Source: Rhodococcus sp. IEGM 1409
GTDB lineage: Bacteria; Actinomycetota; Actinomycetes; Mycobacteriales; Mycobacteriaceae
DNA length: 64,000 bases
Assembly (NCBI RefSeq): GCF_030056735.1
Contig: NZ_JASHKN010000002.1
Span: forward strand, 434,001 to 498,000
Direction of reading: 5' to 3'
The position numbers and the translations under genes are program-made. Position 1 is the stretch's first letter; each line of letters opens with the position of its first letter. The notes below the pieces were generated by a model. It did not search any database. It worked only from the letters and a program-made list of their open reading frames with translations, and was not told where the DNA came from. Below are positions 17,457 through 26,998 of the stretch, one piece after another.

Positions 17457-18056
17457 TCAACATCGAGTAACGCGCCGGGCAAGGTCTTCCCAGCCGGCGG
17501 CCAGGCGCTCGGTGGTCATCCCGAGATCGCGGACCTGATGAAGGACAAGCGACGCTTCGAGTGGCGCCAGCAGCGCCGAAGCGAGCAGATCCAAGTCGCC
17601 CTCGACGCCGGTTCCTCGAAGAAGTCCGATGACGTGAGCGATGCCGAGTGCTCGTGCCGGACCGCCGAAGCGATATTCGGGGGCGTTCTCGGCGGCGCGG
17701 AGGACTTCGCCCTGTACTTCCACCATGGCGATCCGGGCGCGGCCGAACGCGATGAGGCGCTCGATCGGCGGTGCGCCTGGCCCCAGCGGTGGGGGGCCGA
17801 ACATGAATGCCTGCTGCAACTCTCGCTCCGTGTGATCGAGCAGTGCCTGCATCAGTCCCGATCGATTGCCGAAGCGCCGAAAAACTGTGCCCTTGCCCAC
17901 ACCGGCTCGGCACGCGACGGCATCCATCGTCACCGCGTCGACACCGCGCTCGGCGACGAGGAGGGCTGCTGCGTCGAGCAGAAGCACGCGGTTACGTGCT
18001 GCGTCACCGCGCTCGACCGGCGCGGCGCCGATCTGGGGGAGGGGGATTGCGCTCAC
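17457..18056 (-). CDS. TetR family transcriptional regulator
   Basis: 199 residues from GTG 18056. The N-terminal helix-turn-helix is at about 42-62 (VTMDAVACRAGVGKGTVFRRF), preceded by the usual helix RNRVLLLDAAALLVAERG. The C-terminal ligand-binding part is helical, with no clear ligand clue. It is divergent from the FMN reductase gene, with a 12-base perfect palindrome between them, so it most likely represses that gene and itself, released by an unknown (perhaps quinone or aromatic) effector. Confidence 0.9.
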   Translation of the reverse strand: MSAIPLPQIGAAPVERGDAARNRVLLLDAAALLVAERGVDAVTMDAVACRAGVGKGTVFRRFGNRSGLMQALLDHTERELQQAFMFGPPPLGPGAPPIERLIAFGRARIAMVEVQGEVLRAAENAPEYRFGGPARALGIAHVIGLLRGTGVEGDLDLLASALLAPLEASLVLHQVRDLGMTTERLAAGWEDLARRVTRC

Positions 18057-18088
18057 GGGATCAGGTTACAGGGCCGGGGAATGTAAGT

Positions 18089-18100
18089 GGACCGCGGTCC
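18089..18100. promoter_or_regulatory. TetR operator between regulator and FMN reductase
   Basis: GGACCGCGGTCC is a perfect 12-base palindrome, flanked as AGT...GTTTA, a pattern common to TetR-family operators. It lies 33 bases before the regulator start and 62 bases before the reductase start, suitable for control of both. Confidence 0.75.
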
Positions 18101-18162
18101 GTTTAGTTGATATAACTTTCAACCGGAGCCACCAACCGCACCACTCTCGAAGGAAACTCGCT

Positions 18163-18729
18163 ATGTCACAGACCAATGTTCTCGTTCTCGTCGGCAGCCT
18201 GCGCGCCGGATCCGTCAATCGCCAGCTTGCCGAGACTGCTGTGTCCGCCGCGCCCGAGGGTGCTGCGCTGACGGTCTTCGAAGGCCTCGCCGACGTTCCC
18301 TTCTACAACGAAGACATCGACGTCGAGGGTGCTTCCATCCCCGCTGTCGACGCGCTGCGCTCCGCTGCGAGCAACGCAGACGCGTTCCTGCTTGTCACTC
18401 CCGAGTACAACGGCACCATCCCCGCAGTGCTGAAGAACGCCATCGACTGGATCTCGCGTCCGTACGGCGTCGGCGCAGTCAAGGACAAGGCTGTCGCAGT
18501 CATCAGCGCTTCGCCCAGCGGCAACGGGGCCAAGTGGGCACACGAAGACACCACCAAGGCAGTCGGCATCGCCGGTGGCAAGGTTGTCGAGGACACCGCA
18601 CTGAGCATCGGTGGAACCGGCGCACTGTTCGGCGAGCTGCACCCGCGTGAGAACGCAGAGGTGCTCGCTCAGGTCTCCAAGGTCGTCTCCGACCTCGTCG
18701 ACGCCAGCAAGCAGCTCGTCAACGCTTGA
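18163..18729 (+). CDS. NADPH-dependent FMN reductase family protein
   Basis: 188 residues from ATG 18163 with AGGAAA upstream. Flavodoxin-like fold: LVLVGSLRAGSVNRQLAE (FMN phosphate loop), FYNEDIDVEGASIPAVDALR, LLVTPEYNGTIPAVLKNAIDW (the TPEYNG signature) and SPSGNGAKWAHEDTTKAVG. It reduces FMN, quinones or azo dyes with NAD(P)H in the cytoplasm. Control by the divergent TetR protein points to a role in redox or xenobiotic response. It ends in a strong terminator. Confidence 0.9.
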   Translation: MSQTNVLVLVGSLRAGSVNRQLAETAVSAAPEGAALTVFEGLADVPFYNEDIDVEGASIPAVDALRSAASNADAFLLVTPEYNGTIPAVLKNAIDWISRPYGVGAVKDKAVAVISASPSGNGAKWAHEDTTKAVGIAGGKVVEDTALSIGGTGALFGELHPRENAEVLAQVSKVVSDLVDASKQLVNA

Positions 18730-18743
18730 TCCGTTTCACAGCT

Positions 18744-18771
18744 GAGGGCCATGCCGAAAGGCGTGGCCCTC
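18744..18771 (+). terminator. Rho-independent-type hairpin after the FMN reductase gene
   Basis: GAGGGCCATGCC (18744-18755), loop GAAA, GGCGTGGCCCTC (18760-18771): a 12-base-pair stem with one G-T pair and a stable tetraloop, 14 bases after the stop. No long T-run follows. Confidence 0.75.
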
Positions 18772-18817
18772 ACCCGTATGTGCACGAAACCACTTGTGCA
18801 CTAAAAGCCCTCGTGCC

Positions 18818-19645
18818 CTAGAGCCCTTCGCGTTCCATCGCGTCGTCGACGGCGTCGCGAATCGACTCGAAATCCTTGCCGGCCATCATCGCTTCGCCCA
18901 TCGCGGCATCGATGCGGTCGGCGACGGCGGCGTACCGACGCCCCCAGCGCAGCTTGTCCTCCCGCCAGTAGCCCATCACGTGCATGTGCGTTGCCGGAAT
19001 TTTCAACGTTCGACGCAGATGGGTGCGGATGCGTCTGGCAGTCGCGGCCTCGACTGCGCACCAGATGTAGCCCTCGCCGGGAGGCAGGAGAGTGCCGGCT
19101 AACTCGGAGAGCAGTGAGTCCGCTTCGTCGATCCATCGGTAGTGAGCGTGGGCGCGTGTTGTGAACGTCTGTTGTTCGCTCGGCTCGGGCACCTGTGCGA
19201 TGACGCGGATCGGCAGACTGCCCGGGGCCTCTTCGAGGATTCGCCCGACTGCCGGCAAAGCGGCGTGGTCGGCGACGAGTAGGAGCCAGTCGCACTCGGC
19301 CGGCGGCTCGAACCATCCGCTGGCAGTCGAGAGGTGGACGGCCTCGCCTGGTTGCGCATTTTCGGCCCAGAGAGCGGCTCCGCCATGGCCGTGGAGAACG
19401 AAGTCGATCTCCAGTTCGTTCTTCGACGGCAGCCAGCGCCGGATCGTGTAACTGCGGGCGTGAGGGGGATCGAGAGGGAATCTGACGAGCACCCGTTCGT
19501 CGGGGCTTCCGCTCGTCTCGAAGTCGCTCAGGCCGGCACCGCCGAAGGTGATTCTGCGCATCAGCGGTGTCACCTGCTGCGCTCTCGTCACTGTTGCCTG
19601 GTGGCGCGGTGCTTCGTCCTTCGGGGGTGTTTCCACGACGCTCAT
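18818..19645 (-). CDS. Siderophore-interacting protein (ViuB/SIP family FAD ferric-siderophore reductase)
   Basis: 275 residues. The N-terminal FAD-binding barrel shows TPLMRRITFGGAGL and ARSYTIRRW (RxYTxR flavin motif), then IDFVLHGHGGAALWAENAQPG and an NAD(P)H-binding half with LLLVADHAALPAVGRILE, IWCAVEAATARRIRTHLR and HVMGYWREDKLRWGR, as in SIP family proteins. It reduces ferric siderophores in the cytoplasm to release iron. It is the last gene before the nrd cluster. I saw no convincing iron box at its start, although iron regulation would be expected. Confidence 0.92.
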   Translation of the reverse strand: MSVVETPPKDEAPRHQATVTRAQQVTPLMRRITFGGAGLSDFETSGSPDERVLVRFPLDPPHARSYTIRRWLPSKNELEIDFVLHGHGGAALWAENAQPGEAVHLSTASGWFEPPAECDWLLLVADHAALPAVGRILEEAPGSLPIRVIAQVPEPSEQQTFTTRAHAHYRWIDEADSLLSELAGTLLPPGEGYIWCAVEAATARRIRTHLRRTLKIPATHMHVMGYWREDKLRWGRRYAAVADRIDAAMGEAMMAGKDFESIRDAVDDAMEREGL

Positions 19646-19803
19646 GGTAGGTCCGAGACGCGGTTTTCAGATGCTGCCGAGCATGAGATCCGAATGTGAC
19701 GGGTGACACGCCGACGCGCCGGAAAATGTGTGCGCTGAACTGGGGCGACCTGGGAATTTCAACGATGTGACTCACAACATCTCGCGTTATGTGTTTCTGT
19801 CGG

Positions 19804-19819
19804 CCACTAGGTGTAGTGT
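19804..19819. promoter_or_regulatory. Probable NrdR box upstream of nrdHIE
   Basis: CCACTAGGTGTAGTGT matches the inverted-repeat layout of NrdR boxes (CACTA, 4-base spacer, TAGTG) and sits about 118 bases before nrdH. NrdR sites usually come in pairs; a second, weaker candidate (ACAT...ATGT, 19777-19792) lies upstream. NrdR would repress the ribonucleotide reductase genes when dATP is high. Confidence 0.65.
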
Positions 19820-19936
19820 CTTGAGCACTGAGAGACCACAACGCGGAACGCCTCGAGCGAGACTCCGGCAATCGGTCGAATCGGTGCTGAACATCACTAC
19901 ATCGGCCTTTGTTGGCTAAGCGAAAGAGGGACTCTC

Positions 19937-20167
19937 ATGAGCATCACCGTCTACACCAAGCCCGCTTGCGTTCAGTGCAATGCCACCTACCGTGCCCTCG
20001 ACAAGGCCGGTCTCGAATACAACATCATCGACATCACCGAGGATGCCGAAGCCCGCGACTACGTCATGGCTCTCGGGTACCTCCAGGCGCCCATCGTGGT
20101 TGCCGGTGAAGATCACTGGTCGGGCTTCCGTCCCGATCGCATCAAGACCCTGACCGTCGCTGCTTGA
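19937..20167 (+). CDS. nrdH: Glutaredoxin-like protein NrdH
   Basis: 76 residues. VYTKPACVQCNATYRALDKAG has the redox CVQC pair (C11, C14). YLQAPIVVAGEDHWSGFRPDRI is the NrdH C-terminal signature (WSGFRPD), which thioredoxin reductase recognises. It supplies electrons to the class Ib ribonucleotide reductase NrdEF. First gene of the nrdHIE operon, 82 bases before nrdI. Confidence 0.96.
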   Translation: MSITVYTKPACVQCNATYRALDKAGLEYNIIDITEDAEARDYVMALGYLQAPIVVAGEDHWSGFRPDRIKTLTVAA

Positions 20168-20249
20168 AGCGCCGCAGTGTCGGCGGTGGATACCTCCGCC
20201 GACACATCTGAGTAGTTCCGGGCACCGTACAAGAAAATGGTGACAACCG

Positions 20250-20729
20250 ATGACTTCGCTGGTCTATTTTTCCAGCGTGTCGGAGAACACCCACCGATTC
20301 GTTCAACGTCTCGGCCTGCCTGCGACACGTATACCCATCCATGACCGTGACGGCTCATTTCGCGTAGACGAGCCCTATGTGTTGATTCTGCCCACCTATG
20401 GTGGCGGGGTCACCGTGACAGGGCGCGACACCAGTTATGTGCCGAAGCCGGTCATTCGTTTTTTGAACAATCCACACAACAGGTCGTTGATCAAAGCAGT
20501 GATCGCGGCGGGAAACACCAATTTCGGTGAGTCCTTTTGCTATGCAGGAAACATCATTTCCCAGAAATGCCACGTTCCTTTTTTGTACCGGTTCGAACTC
20601 ATGGGCACTGCCGAGGACGTCGACCGAGTACGAGAAGGCTTGGGGGAGTTCTGGAATCATCTCGAAACAGAGAAGGAGCACGGGCAGTGGCGCCAACCAT
20701 CACTGACACGATCGCGGCAGGAAGCGTAG
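20250..20729 (+). CDS. nrdI: Flavodoxin-like NrdI
   Basis: 159 residues. [19 protein letters not shown] is the FMN phosphate loop; LILPTYGGG and [15 protein letters not shown] are the NrdI-specific flavin loops; [15 protein letters not shown] closes the fold. NrdI provides the oxidant that builds the Mn tyrosyl-radical cofactor in NrdF. Its last 43 bases overlap the start of nrdE. Confidence 0.95.
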   Translation: MTSLVYFSSVSENTHRFVQRLGLPATRIPIHDRDGSFRVDEPYVLILPTYGGGVTVTGRDTSYVPKPVIRFLNNPHNRSLIKAVIAAGNTNFGESFCYAGNIISQKCHVPFLYRFELMGTAEDVDRVREGLGEFWNHLETEKEHGQWRQPSLTRSRQEA

Positions 20730-22870
20730 AGCGTGATGCACGCGGCGGTGATTCCACCAACGGTCTCGACTACCACGCACTCAATGCCATGCTCAACCTG
20801 TACGGCGCCAACGGTGAGATCCAGTTCGAGATGGATGTCGCCGCAGCCCGTCAGTACTTCTTGCAGCACGTCAACCAGAACACCGTGTTCTTCCACAACC
20901 TCGACGAGAAGCTGGACTACCTCGTCGAGGAAAACTATTACGAGCCCGAGGTTCTCGATCAGTACTCACGTACTTTCGTGAAGTTCCTGATCGATCACGC
21001 GTACGCCAAGAAGTTCCGCTTCCCGACGTTCCTGGGCGCGTTCAAGTACTACACCTCCTACACGCTCAAAACCTTCGACGGTAAGCGCTACCTCGAGCGT
21101 TTCGAAGATCGCGTCTGCATGGTTGCGCTCACACTGGCCGCAGGCAACGAAGACCTGGCCGTCGAACTCGTCGACGAGATCATCGCCGGACGCTTCCAGC
21201 CCGCCACCCCGACGTTCCTGAACTCGGGCAAGAAGCAGCGCGGCGAGCCCGTGTCCTGCTTCCTGCTTCGCATCGAAGACAACATGGAGTCCATCGGGCG
21301 CTCCATCAACTCGGCACTGCAGCTTTCCAAGCGCGGTGGCGGTGTTGCCTTGCTGCTCACCAACGTTCGTGAGCACGGCGCGCCGATCAAGAAGATCGAG
21401 AACCAGAGTTCGGGTGTCATCCCGATCATGAAGCTTCTCGAGGATTCGTTCTCCTACGCCAACCAGTTGGGCGCGCGTCAGGGTGCCGGAGCCGTGTACC
21501 TGCACGCGCACCATCCCGACATCTACCGGTTCCTCGACACCAAGCGTGAGAACGCCGACGAGAAGATCCGTATCAAGACACTCTCTCTCGGTGTCGTGAT
21601 CCCGGACATCACTTTCGAACTGGCGAAGAAGAACGAGGACATGTACCTGTTCTCGCCGTACGACGTCGAGCGCATCTACGGTGTTCCGTTCTCCGACATC
21701 AACGTGTCCGAGAAGTACTACGAGATGGTCGACGACAAGCGAATTCGCAAGTCCAAGATCAAGGCTCGTGAGTTCTTCCAGACCGTCGCCGAATTGCAGT
21801 TCGAGTCGGGCTACCCGTACATCATGTTCGAGGACACGGTGAACCGGGCCAACCCCATCGAAGGCAAGATCACGCACTCGAACCTGTGCTCCGAGATCCT
21901 GCAGGTCTCCACTCCGTCCGAGTTCAACGACGACCTGTCCTACTCGAAGGTCGGCAAGGACATCTCGTGCAACCTGGGCTCGCTGAACATTGCGAAGACC
22001 ATGGACTCGCCTGACTTCGCCAAGACCATCGAGGTCTCCATCCGCGGTTTGACGGCAGTGTCCGACCAGACGCACATCTACTCGGTGCCGTCGATCGAGC
22101 AGGGCAACAACGACTCTCACGCCATCGGCCTCGGTCAGATGAACCTGCACGGATATCTCGCTCGTGAGCGGATCTTCTACGGCAGCGAAGAGGGCATCGA
22201 CTTCACGAACATCTACTTCTACACGGTGCTCTTCCATGCTTTGCGTGCGTCGAACAAGATCGCCATCGAGCGCGGCTCGTACTTCAAGGGTTTCCCGGAG
22301 TCGAAGTATGCCTCGGGTGAGTTCTTCGACAAGTACACCGACCAGGTCTGGGAGCCGGCAACCGACAAGGTCCGCGGACTCTTCGCCGACGCGCAACTGC
22401 ACATCCCCACCCAGGACGACTGGCGTGAGCTGAAGGCTTCGGTCCAGAAGCACGGTATCTACAACCAGAACCTTCAGGCCGTCCCGCCGACCGGCTCGAT
22501 CTCGTACATCAACTACTCCACCAGCTCCATCCACCCGGTGGCGTCGAAGATCGAGATCCGCAAGGAAGGCAAGATCGGTCGCGTCTACTACCCGGCGCCC
22601 TACCTGACCAACGACAACCTGGAGTACTACCAGGATGCCTACGAAATCGGGTACGAGAAGATCGTCGACACCTATGCTGCCGCAACGCAACACGTCGACC
22701 AGGGCCTGTCTCTGACGCTGTTCTTCAAGGACACCGCCACCACACGCGACATCAACAAGGCGCAGATCTACGCGTGGCGTAAGGGCATCAAGACGCTGTA
22801 CTACATCCGTCTGCGTCAGATGGCACTCGAAGGCACCGAGGTCGAGGGCTGCGTTTCCTGCATGCTGTAA
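20687..22870 (+). CDS. nrdE: Class Ib ribonucleoside-diphosphate reductase alpha subunit NrdE
   Basis: 727 residues from GTG 20687, chosen because AAGGAG lies 8 bases upstream and family N-termini align there. The start is inside nrdI. Blocks include [62 protein letters not shown] (active-site Asn-Cys-Glu), [24 protein letters not shown] and the swinging C-terminal thiol pair in EGCVSCML. It lacks the ATP-cone activity domain, typical of class Ib. It reduces NDPs to dNDPs with NrdF, NrdH and NrdI. Confidence 0.97.
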   Translation: MAPTITDTIAAGSVERDARGGDSTNGLDYHALNAMLNLYGANGEIQFEMDVAAARQYFLQHVNQNTVFFHNLDEKLDYLVEENYYEPEVLDQYSRTFVKFLIDHAYAKKFRFPTFLGAFKYYTSYTLKTFDGKRYLERFEDRVCMVALTLAAGNEDLAVELVDEIIAGRFQPATPTFLNSGKKQRGEPVSCFLLRIEDNMESIGRSINSALQLSKRGGGVALLLTNVREHGAPIKKIENQSSGVIPIMKLLEDSFSYANQLGARQGAGAVYLHAHHPDIYRFLDTKRENADEKIRIKTLSLGVVIPDITFELAKKNEDMYLFSPYDVERIYGVPFSDINVSEKYYEMVDDKRIRKSKIKAREFFQTVAELQFESGYPYIMFEDTVNRANPIEGKITHSNLCSEILQVSTPSEFNDDLSYSKVGKDISCNLGSLNIAKTMDSPDFAKTIEVSIRGLTAVSDQTHIYSVPSIEQGNNDSHAIGLGQMNLHGYLARERIFYGSEEGIDFTNIYFYTVLFHALRASNKIAIERGSYFKGFPESKYASGEFFDKYTDQVWEPATDKVRGLFADAQLHIPTQDDWRELKASVQKHGIYNQNLQAVPPTGSISYINYSTSSIHPVASKIEIRKEGKIGRVYYPAPYLTNDNLEYYQDAYEIGYEKIVDTYAAATQHVDQGLSLTLFFKDTATTRDINKAQIYAWRKGIKTLYYIRLRQMALEGTEVEGCVSCML

Positions 22871-22883
22871 GGGGCTCCGCCCC

Positions 22884-23913
<1,030 letters not shown>

Positions 23914-23928
23914 AGCGCCTATATCAAA

Positions 23929-23966
23929 CGAAGCCCGACTCCTGCACACGCAGGAATCGGGCTTCG
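23929..23966 (+). terminator. Terminator of the nrd operon
   Basis: CGAAGCCCGA (23929-23938) pairs with TCGGGCTTCG (23957-23966), continued inside by TCCTGC/GCAGGA around loop ACAC, 15 bases after the nrdF stop. It may also serve the convergent nudix gene. Confidence 0.85.
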
Positions 23967-23986
23967 GTGGTATTTGGGGGAGCGGA

Positions 23987-24460
23987 CTAGCGCAGAAACC
24001 AGGCTTCCGGCTTGTCCTGCAACGCTTTTGCGAGGCGTAGCCGCGAGGTTTCCGTCATGTCCGAAGGCAGTTCGTCCGGCGCGAACCACGCGACCTCGAG
24101 GTTTTCGTCGTCCGCCACATGCGCTTCTCCGCCGGTCCACTTGGCCAGGAAGCACACGTCCAAGTACTGAGTCACGTCGCCGTTGGGGTACGTAATGGGC
24201 TCTGTGACATCAACACTCGTGATCCGAATCAATTCGGCGTCGACTCCGGTTTCTTCCTTCGCCTCCCGCACCGCCGCCGACGACGGTTCCTCGCCGGGCT
24301 CGAGAACGCCGGACACGACGGCCCATTGACCGTTGTCGGCTCGGCGGGTGAGCAGGACCCGGCCGTCGTCGTCGCGGATCACGACGCTCACTCCGGACAG
24401 CCAGAGCGGCGCATGACCGACCTTCTCGCGCAGGGCGACAATGAATTCGGGGATCGGCAT
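23987..24460 (-). CDS. Nudix hydrolase
   Basis: 157 residues. The Nudix box is intact: GVLEPGEEPSSAAVREAKEETGV at about 71-93, with the REAKEE core for metal binding. It is preceded by VSVVIRDDDGRVLLTRRADNGQWAVV. The C-terminal part DVCFLAKWTGGEAHVADDENLEVAWFAPDELP resembles small NTP or ADP-ribose pyrophosphatases with broad specificity. It is placed between nrdF and iron genes, with no clear pathway. A role in cleaning the nucleotide pool is an inference from the neighbourhood. Confidence 0.9.
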   Translation of the reverse strand: MPIPEFIVALREKVGHAPLWLSGVSVVIRDDDGRVLLTRRADNGQWAVVSGVLEPGEEPSSAAVREAKEETGVDAELIRITSVDVTEPITYPNGDVTQYLDVCFLAKWTGGEAHVADDENLEVAWFAPDELPSDMTETSRLRLAKALQDKPEAWFLR

Positions 24461-24526
24461 GGTCAGAAACCGAACATCACAGTTGTGGCGAGCCGCCTCG
24501 AGTGTGGGAGTAGTGGTTCGTTCCGG

Positions 24527-25603
24527 TCAGCTCGCATATCCGTTCAAGGTTCCCTTCAGGTCCGCCAATACGGCCCGGGCGGCGGTCATCCCGTTTCCGT
24601 TCCAGATTTCATCCTCCGCCACGAACGCACGCCGGTCGGTGGCGGCAGCGAGGTCCTGCCACTGGTCGCTCTTCATGATCTCGGTGCCGTAGGTACGGCC
24701 GTTCGGCCCGTCGAAGAGGACGTAGATCAAGTCGCCTTCTGCTGCGCTGAGATCGTCGGCCGGAATCGGTGCTGTGGTCGCATCGGTCAATCGCTGTGCC
24801 GGTGGGCGCCGGACGCCGACGTCGCTGAGGATCTGTCCGGCGAAGGACGCGGGACCCTCGATCTGCAGGTCCTTCGAACCGAACCGAACCACTGATGCCT
24901 GCGTCTGTGATGCATTCAATGCGTCGCCGAGTTGCACGACGTCCTGCTGGTATCGATCGAGTTCCGCAGCAGCCGCTGACGAGCGGCCCAGTGCCTGACC
25001 GGCGAGCGCGAACTGCGCTTTCCAGTACACAGGATCGGAGCCGGCGAACACGGTGGGCGCGATGGCGCCGAGTTGCACGTACAAACCGTCGGACGCCGGA
25101 CTCGACCCGAGGATCAAGTCCGGCGCGGCGGACTTCACGGCGTTGACGTCAGGTGCGCTCACGGGGCCGACACTCGGAATCTCCGAGATGCCGAAACCGA
25201 GGTACGACGGTTGAGGCGAGTCGACGCCGGTCGCAGCGCCCACTACGCGCTCCCACAGTCCGAGGGCACACACGGCGTCCATCGAGACGCTGTCGAGGAC
25301 CACGATCCGTTGGGGATCGGAAGGAACCTCGGTTTCGCCCGCGGTGTGCACGACTCGACGCTTCACATCGGGACCAGCGCCCGGGTCGGCCTGCGTCGGC
25401 GTGGGGCACGCGGCGGCTGTGTCGCGTTCGATGCCCATCACACCGGCACCGGCGATCGACGTGGTGGTCCGGACGATGGTGCTCGCGGGCTCGTCCGACG
25501 AGTCGGACGAGCACCCGCCGAGAACGAGCATCGTGGCGGCGATCCCCAGGATCGAGACACGACGAATGGACGTGCGGGCGGTCGTGCGTGAGAGAACAGA
25601 CAA
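24527..25603 (-). CDS. fecB: Iron-siderophore ABC transporter substrate-binding lipoprotein (FecB/Rv3044-like)
   Basis: 358 residues. The start is TTG 25603, supported by AGGAAG 8 bases upstream. Lipoprotein signal with lipobox LGGC (Cys31) and a Ser/Asp/Thr-rich linker. The binding domain has RIVVLDSVSMDAVCALGLWERVVGA, PSYLGFGISEIPSVGPVSAPDV, APDLILGSSP, QLGAIAPTVFAGSDPVYWK, and a C-terminal RAFVAEDEIWNGNGMTAARAVLADL, the type III periplasmic-binding fold. Order and sequence style match M. tuberculosis fecB (Rv3044) next to ctaD. It binds ferric siderophore or heme outside the membrane. It lies 49 bases after another binding lipoprotein; no permease or ATPase is nearby. Confidence 0.88.
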   Translation of the reverse strand: MSVLSRTTARTSIRRVSILGIAATMLVLGGCSSDSSDEPASTIVRTTTSIAGAGVMGIERDTAAACPTPTQADPGAGPDVKRRVVHTAGETEVPSDPQRIVVLDSVSMDAVCALGLWERVVGAATGVDSPQPSYLGFGISEIPSVGPVSAPDVNAVKSAAPDLILGSSPASDGLYVQLGAIAPTVFAGSDPVYWKAQFALAGQALGRSSAAAAELDRYQQDVVQLGDALNASQTQASVVRFGSKDLQIEGPASFAGQILSDVGVRRPPAQRLTDATTAPIPADDLSAAEGDLIYVLFDGPNGRTYGTEIMKSDQWQDLAAATDRRAFVAEDEIWNGNGMTAARAVLADLKGTLNGYAS

Positions 25604-25652
25604 GTCGACGGCTTCCTGTGTGAGCGGGCGCCGTTCAGGTTAGCTGCTCGAC

Positions 25653-26648
25653 TCAGCTGTTCTGCTTGTCCACCTCGAACGTGTCCGAGAGGTCGTCGAG
25701 GATCATGTGCGCGCCTTGGATGCTGACCGGCGACATCCAACGTGAATCGTCCACGTCTACCTTGCGTCCTCGAAGGGTCTGCCACAGCGGGCTCTCGAGG
25801 AACGGCTTCGCAGCTTCGGCGCTCTTGCCCTCGGCGTCCTGCCAGGTGCTGATGAAGATGACGTCCGCGTCGGCCTCGTTGATCAGCTCGGGGCTGATCT
25901 TCATCATGATGTTGCCGGCGTCGGCGGGGTCGGGTCCCTGATTGTCCGGGCGCTTCAGTCCTGCGTCCTGAAGAACGATGCCGCTGAACGAGGTGGTGCG
26001 GTAGAGGCGTGCGGTCGGTTCACCGGCGAACCGGACCACCGAGATGACCGGGTTGTTGGCCTTCTCGTTGATTTCCTTGCCGACGGTGGCCGCTCGGGTT
26101 TCGTACGTGGTGATCTTCGACTCGGCCAAAGACTCCTTGCCCAGCGCTTCACCGACCAGGCGAATGTTGTCCTTCCACGTCGGGCCGGTCGTCTGGGTGA
26201 AGACGGTCGGTGCGATCGCTGACAGCTGTTCGTAGTTCTTCCCGTCGCGGACCTCGGCGGAGATGATGAGGTCGGGCTGCAGTGCTGCAATCTTCTCCAG
26301 GCTTGCGCTGCTGACCGTGCCGACCGAGACGGCGTCCGCGGCGAATTCCTCCCGGGAGGATCCGAGGTAGTCGGGCAGGCCAGGTTCGCGGTAGTCGACA
26401 TAGCCGACGAGCGGGGATTCGAGGAGAAGGACGGCGTCGGTGAAGCTGTTGTCGAGCGCGACGATCCGCTGGGGTGCAGCCGGGATTTCGGTGCTTCCGC
26501 GGAAGTGTTCGATGGTGCGGGGGAATGCACCCGACTCGGTCGAGGTGGTGCTTGCAGCCGGCTCGTCGTTGCTCGAGCAGGCCGGAACGACCAAGGCGAT
26601 CGAGGCTGCGACCGCTACCAGCGCGGCACGGCGGGGAAAGAATTTCAC
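25653..26648 (-). CDS. Iron-siderophore ABC transporter substrate-binding lipoprotein
   Basis: 331 residues. Signal peptide with lipobox VPAC (Cys24), then a Ser/Thr linker. Type III binding fold: TEIPAAPQRIVALDNSFTDAVLLL, LPDYLGSSREEFAADAVSVG, LEKIAALQPDLIISAEVRD, QLSAIAPTVFTQTTGPTWKDN and a long central helix. It is a ferric-siderophore receptor anchored to the outer face of the cytoplasmic membrane. The gene is preceded at 21 bases by an IdeR/DtxR-type box, so it should be repressed by iron. It heads a two-gene transcription unit with the fecB-like gene, from which it has diverged well beyond recent duplication. Confidence 0.9.
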   Translation of the reverse strand: MKFFPRRAALVAVAASIALVVPACSSNDEPAASTTSTESGAFPRTIEHFRGSTEIPAAPQRIVALDNSFTDAVLLLESPLVGYVDYREPGLPDYLGSSREEFAADAVSVGTVSSASLEKIAALQPDLIISAEVRDGKNYEQLSAIAPTVFTQTTGPTWKDNIRLVGEALGKESLAESKITTYETRAATVGKEINEKANNPVISVVRFAGEPTARLYRTTSFSGIVLQDAGLKRPDNQGPDPADAGNIMMKISPELINEADADVIFISTWQDAEGKSAEAAKPFLESPLWQTLRGRKVDVDDSRWMSPVSIQGAHMILDDLSDTFEVDKQNS

Positions 26649-26668
26649 TGATTGACTCCTGAGATGAG

Positions 26669-26687
26669 TTAGGTGAGGGTGACCTTA
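26669..26687. promoter_or_regulatory. IdeR/DtxR iron box
   Basis: TTAGGTGAGGGTGACCTTA agrees at 15 of 19 positions with the iron-box consensus TTAGGTTAGGCTAACCTAA. It lies 21 bases before the start of the siderophore-binding lipoprotein gene (minus strand), overlapping its expected promoter. Confidence 0.85.
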
Positions 26688-26998
26688 TCAGTGAAGGAGT
26701 TGGCCGAAAACGGACACCGGCCGAGATCTTCGACGGGTGCGACACGCCGATTCGGAAGTGGGTTCGGACTCCCCAGGGAACATAAACCGCAGGTCGTTCG
26801 TTCGGTTCCCCGAAAAACGGATGCTCGAGTACGACGCAGAGTAGGACCGGGTCGCGGTGCCTCGGAGTCACGGTCTACGATTCGATGAGCGCAAGCCAGA
26901 AGCCGTTGTCCGCAGCCCGGGCGACGGACCCTGCGGGCGCAACCAAGGGCTCTGTAACGGAGTCTGCGGAGCGACCAAAGGCACATTCAGGAGGATCA
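26688..26998 (+). other. Leader/promoter region of ctaD
   Basis: About 310 bases between the iron box and the chosen ctaD start. An in-frame extension of ctaD to 26885 is open, but its composition (Ala, Ser, Lys, Thr) is not like CtaD N-termini, which begin close to the VTAVAPQPV segment. I saw no other gene, tRNA or riboswitch here. It presumably holds the ctaD promoter and a long 5' leader. Confidence 0.4.

Noticed and set aside
18780-18803. GTGCAC...GTGCAC inverted repeat between the FMN reductase and siderophore-interacting protein genes
   Set aside because: Arms of only six bases, no T-run, and a stronger terminator lies just upstream; not counted as a separate feature.
26885-26998. 38 extra N-terminal residues for CtaD
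   Set aside because: A strong AGGAGG precedes GTG 26999, and the sequence after it resembles known CtaD N-termini; the extension does not.
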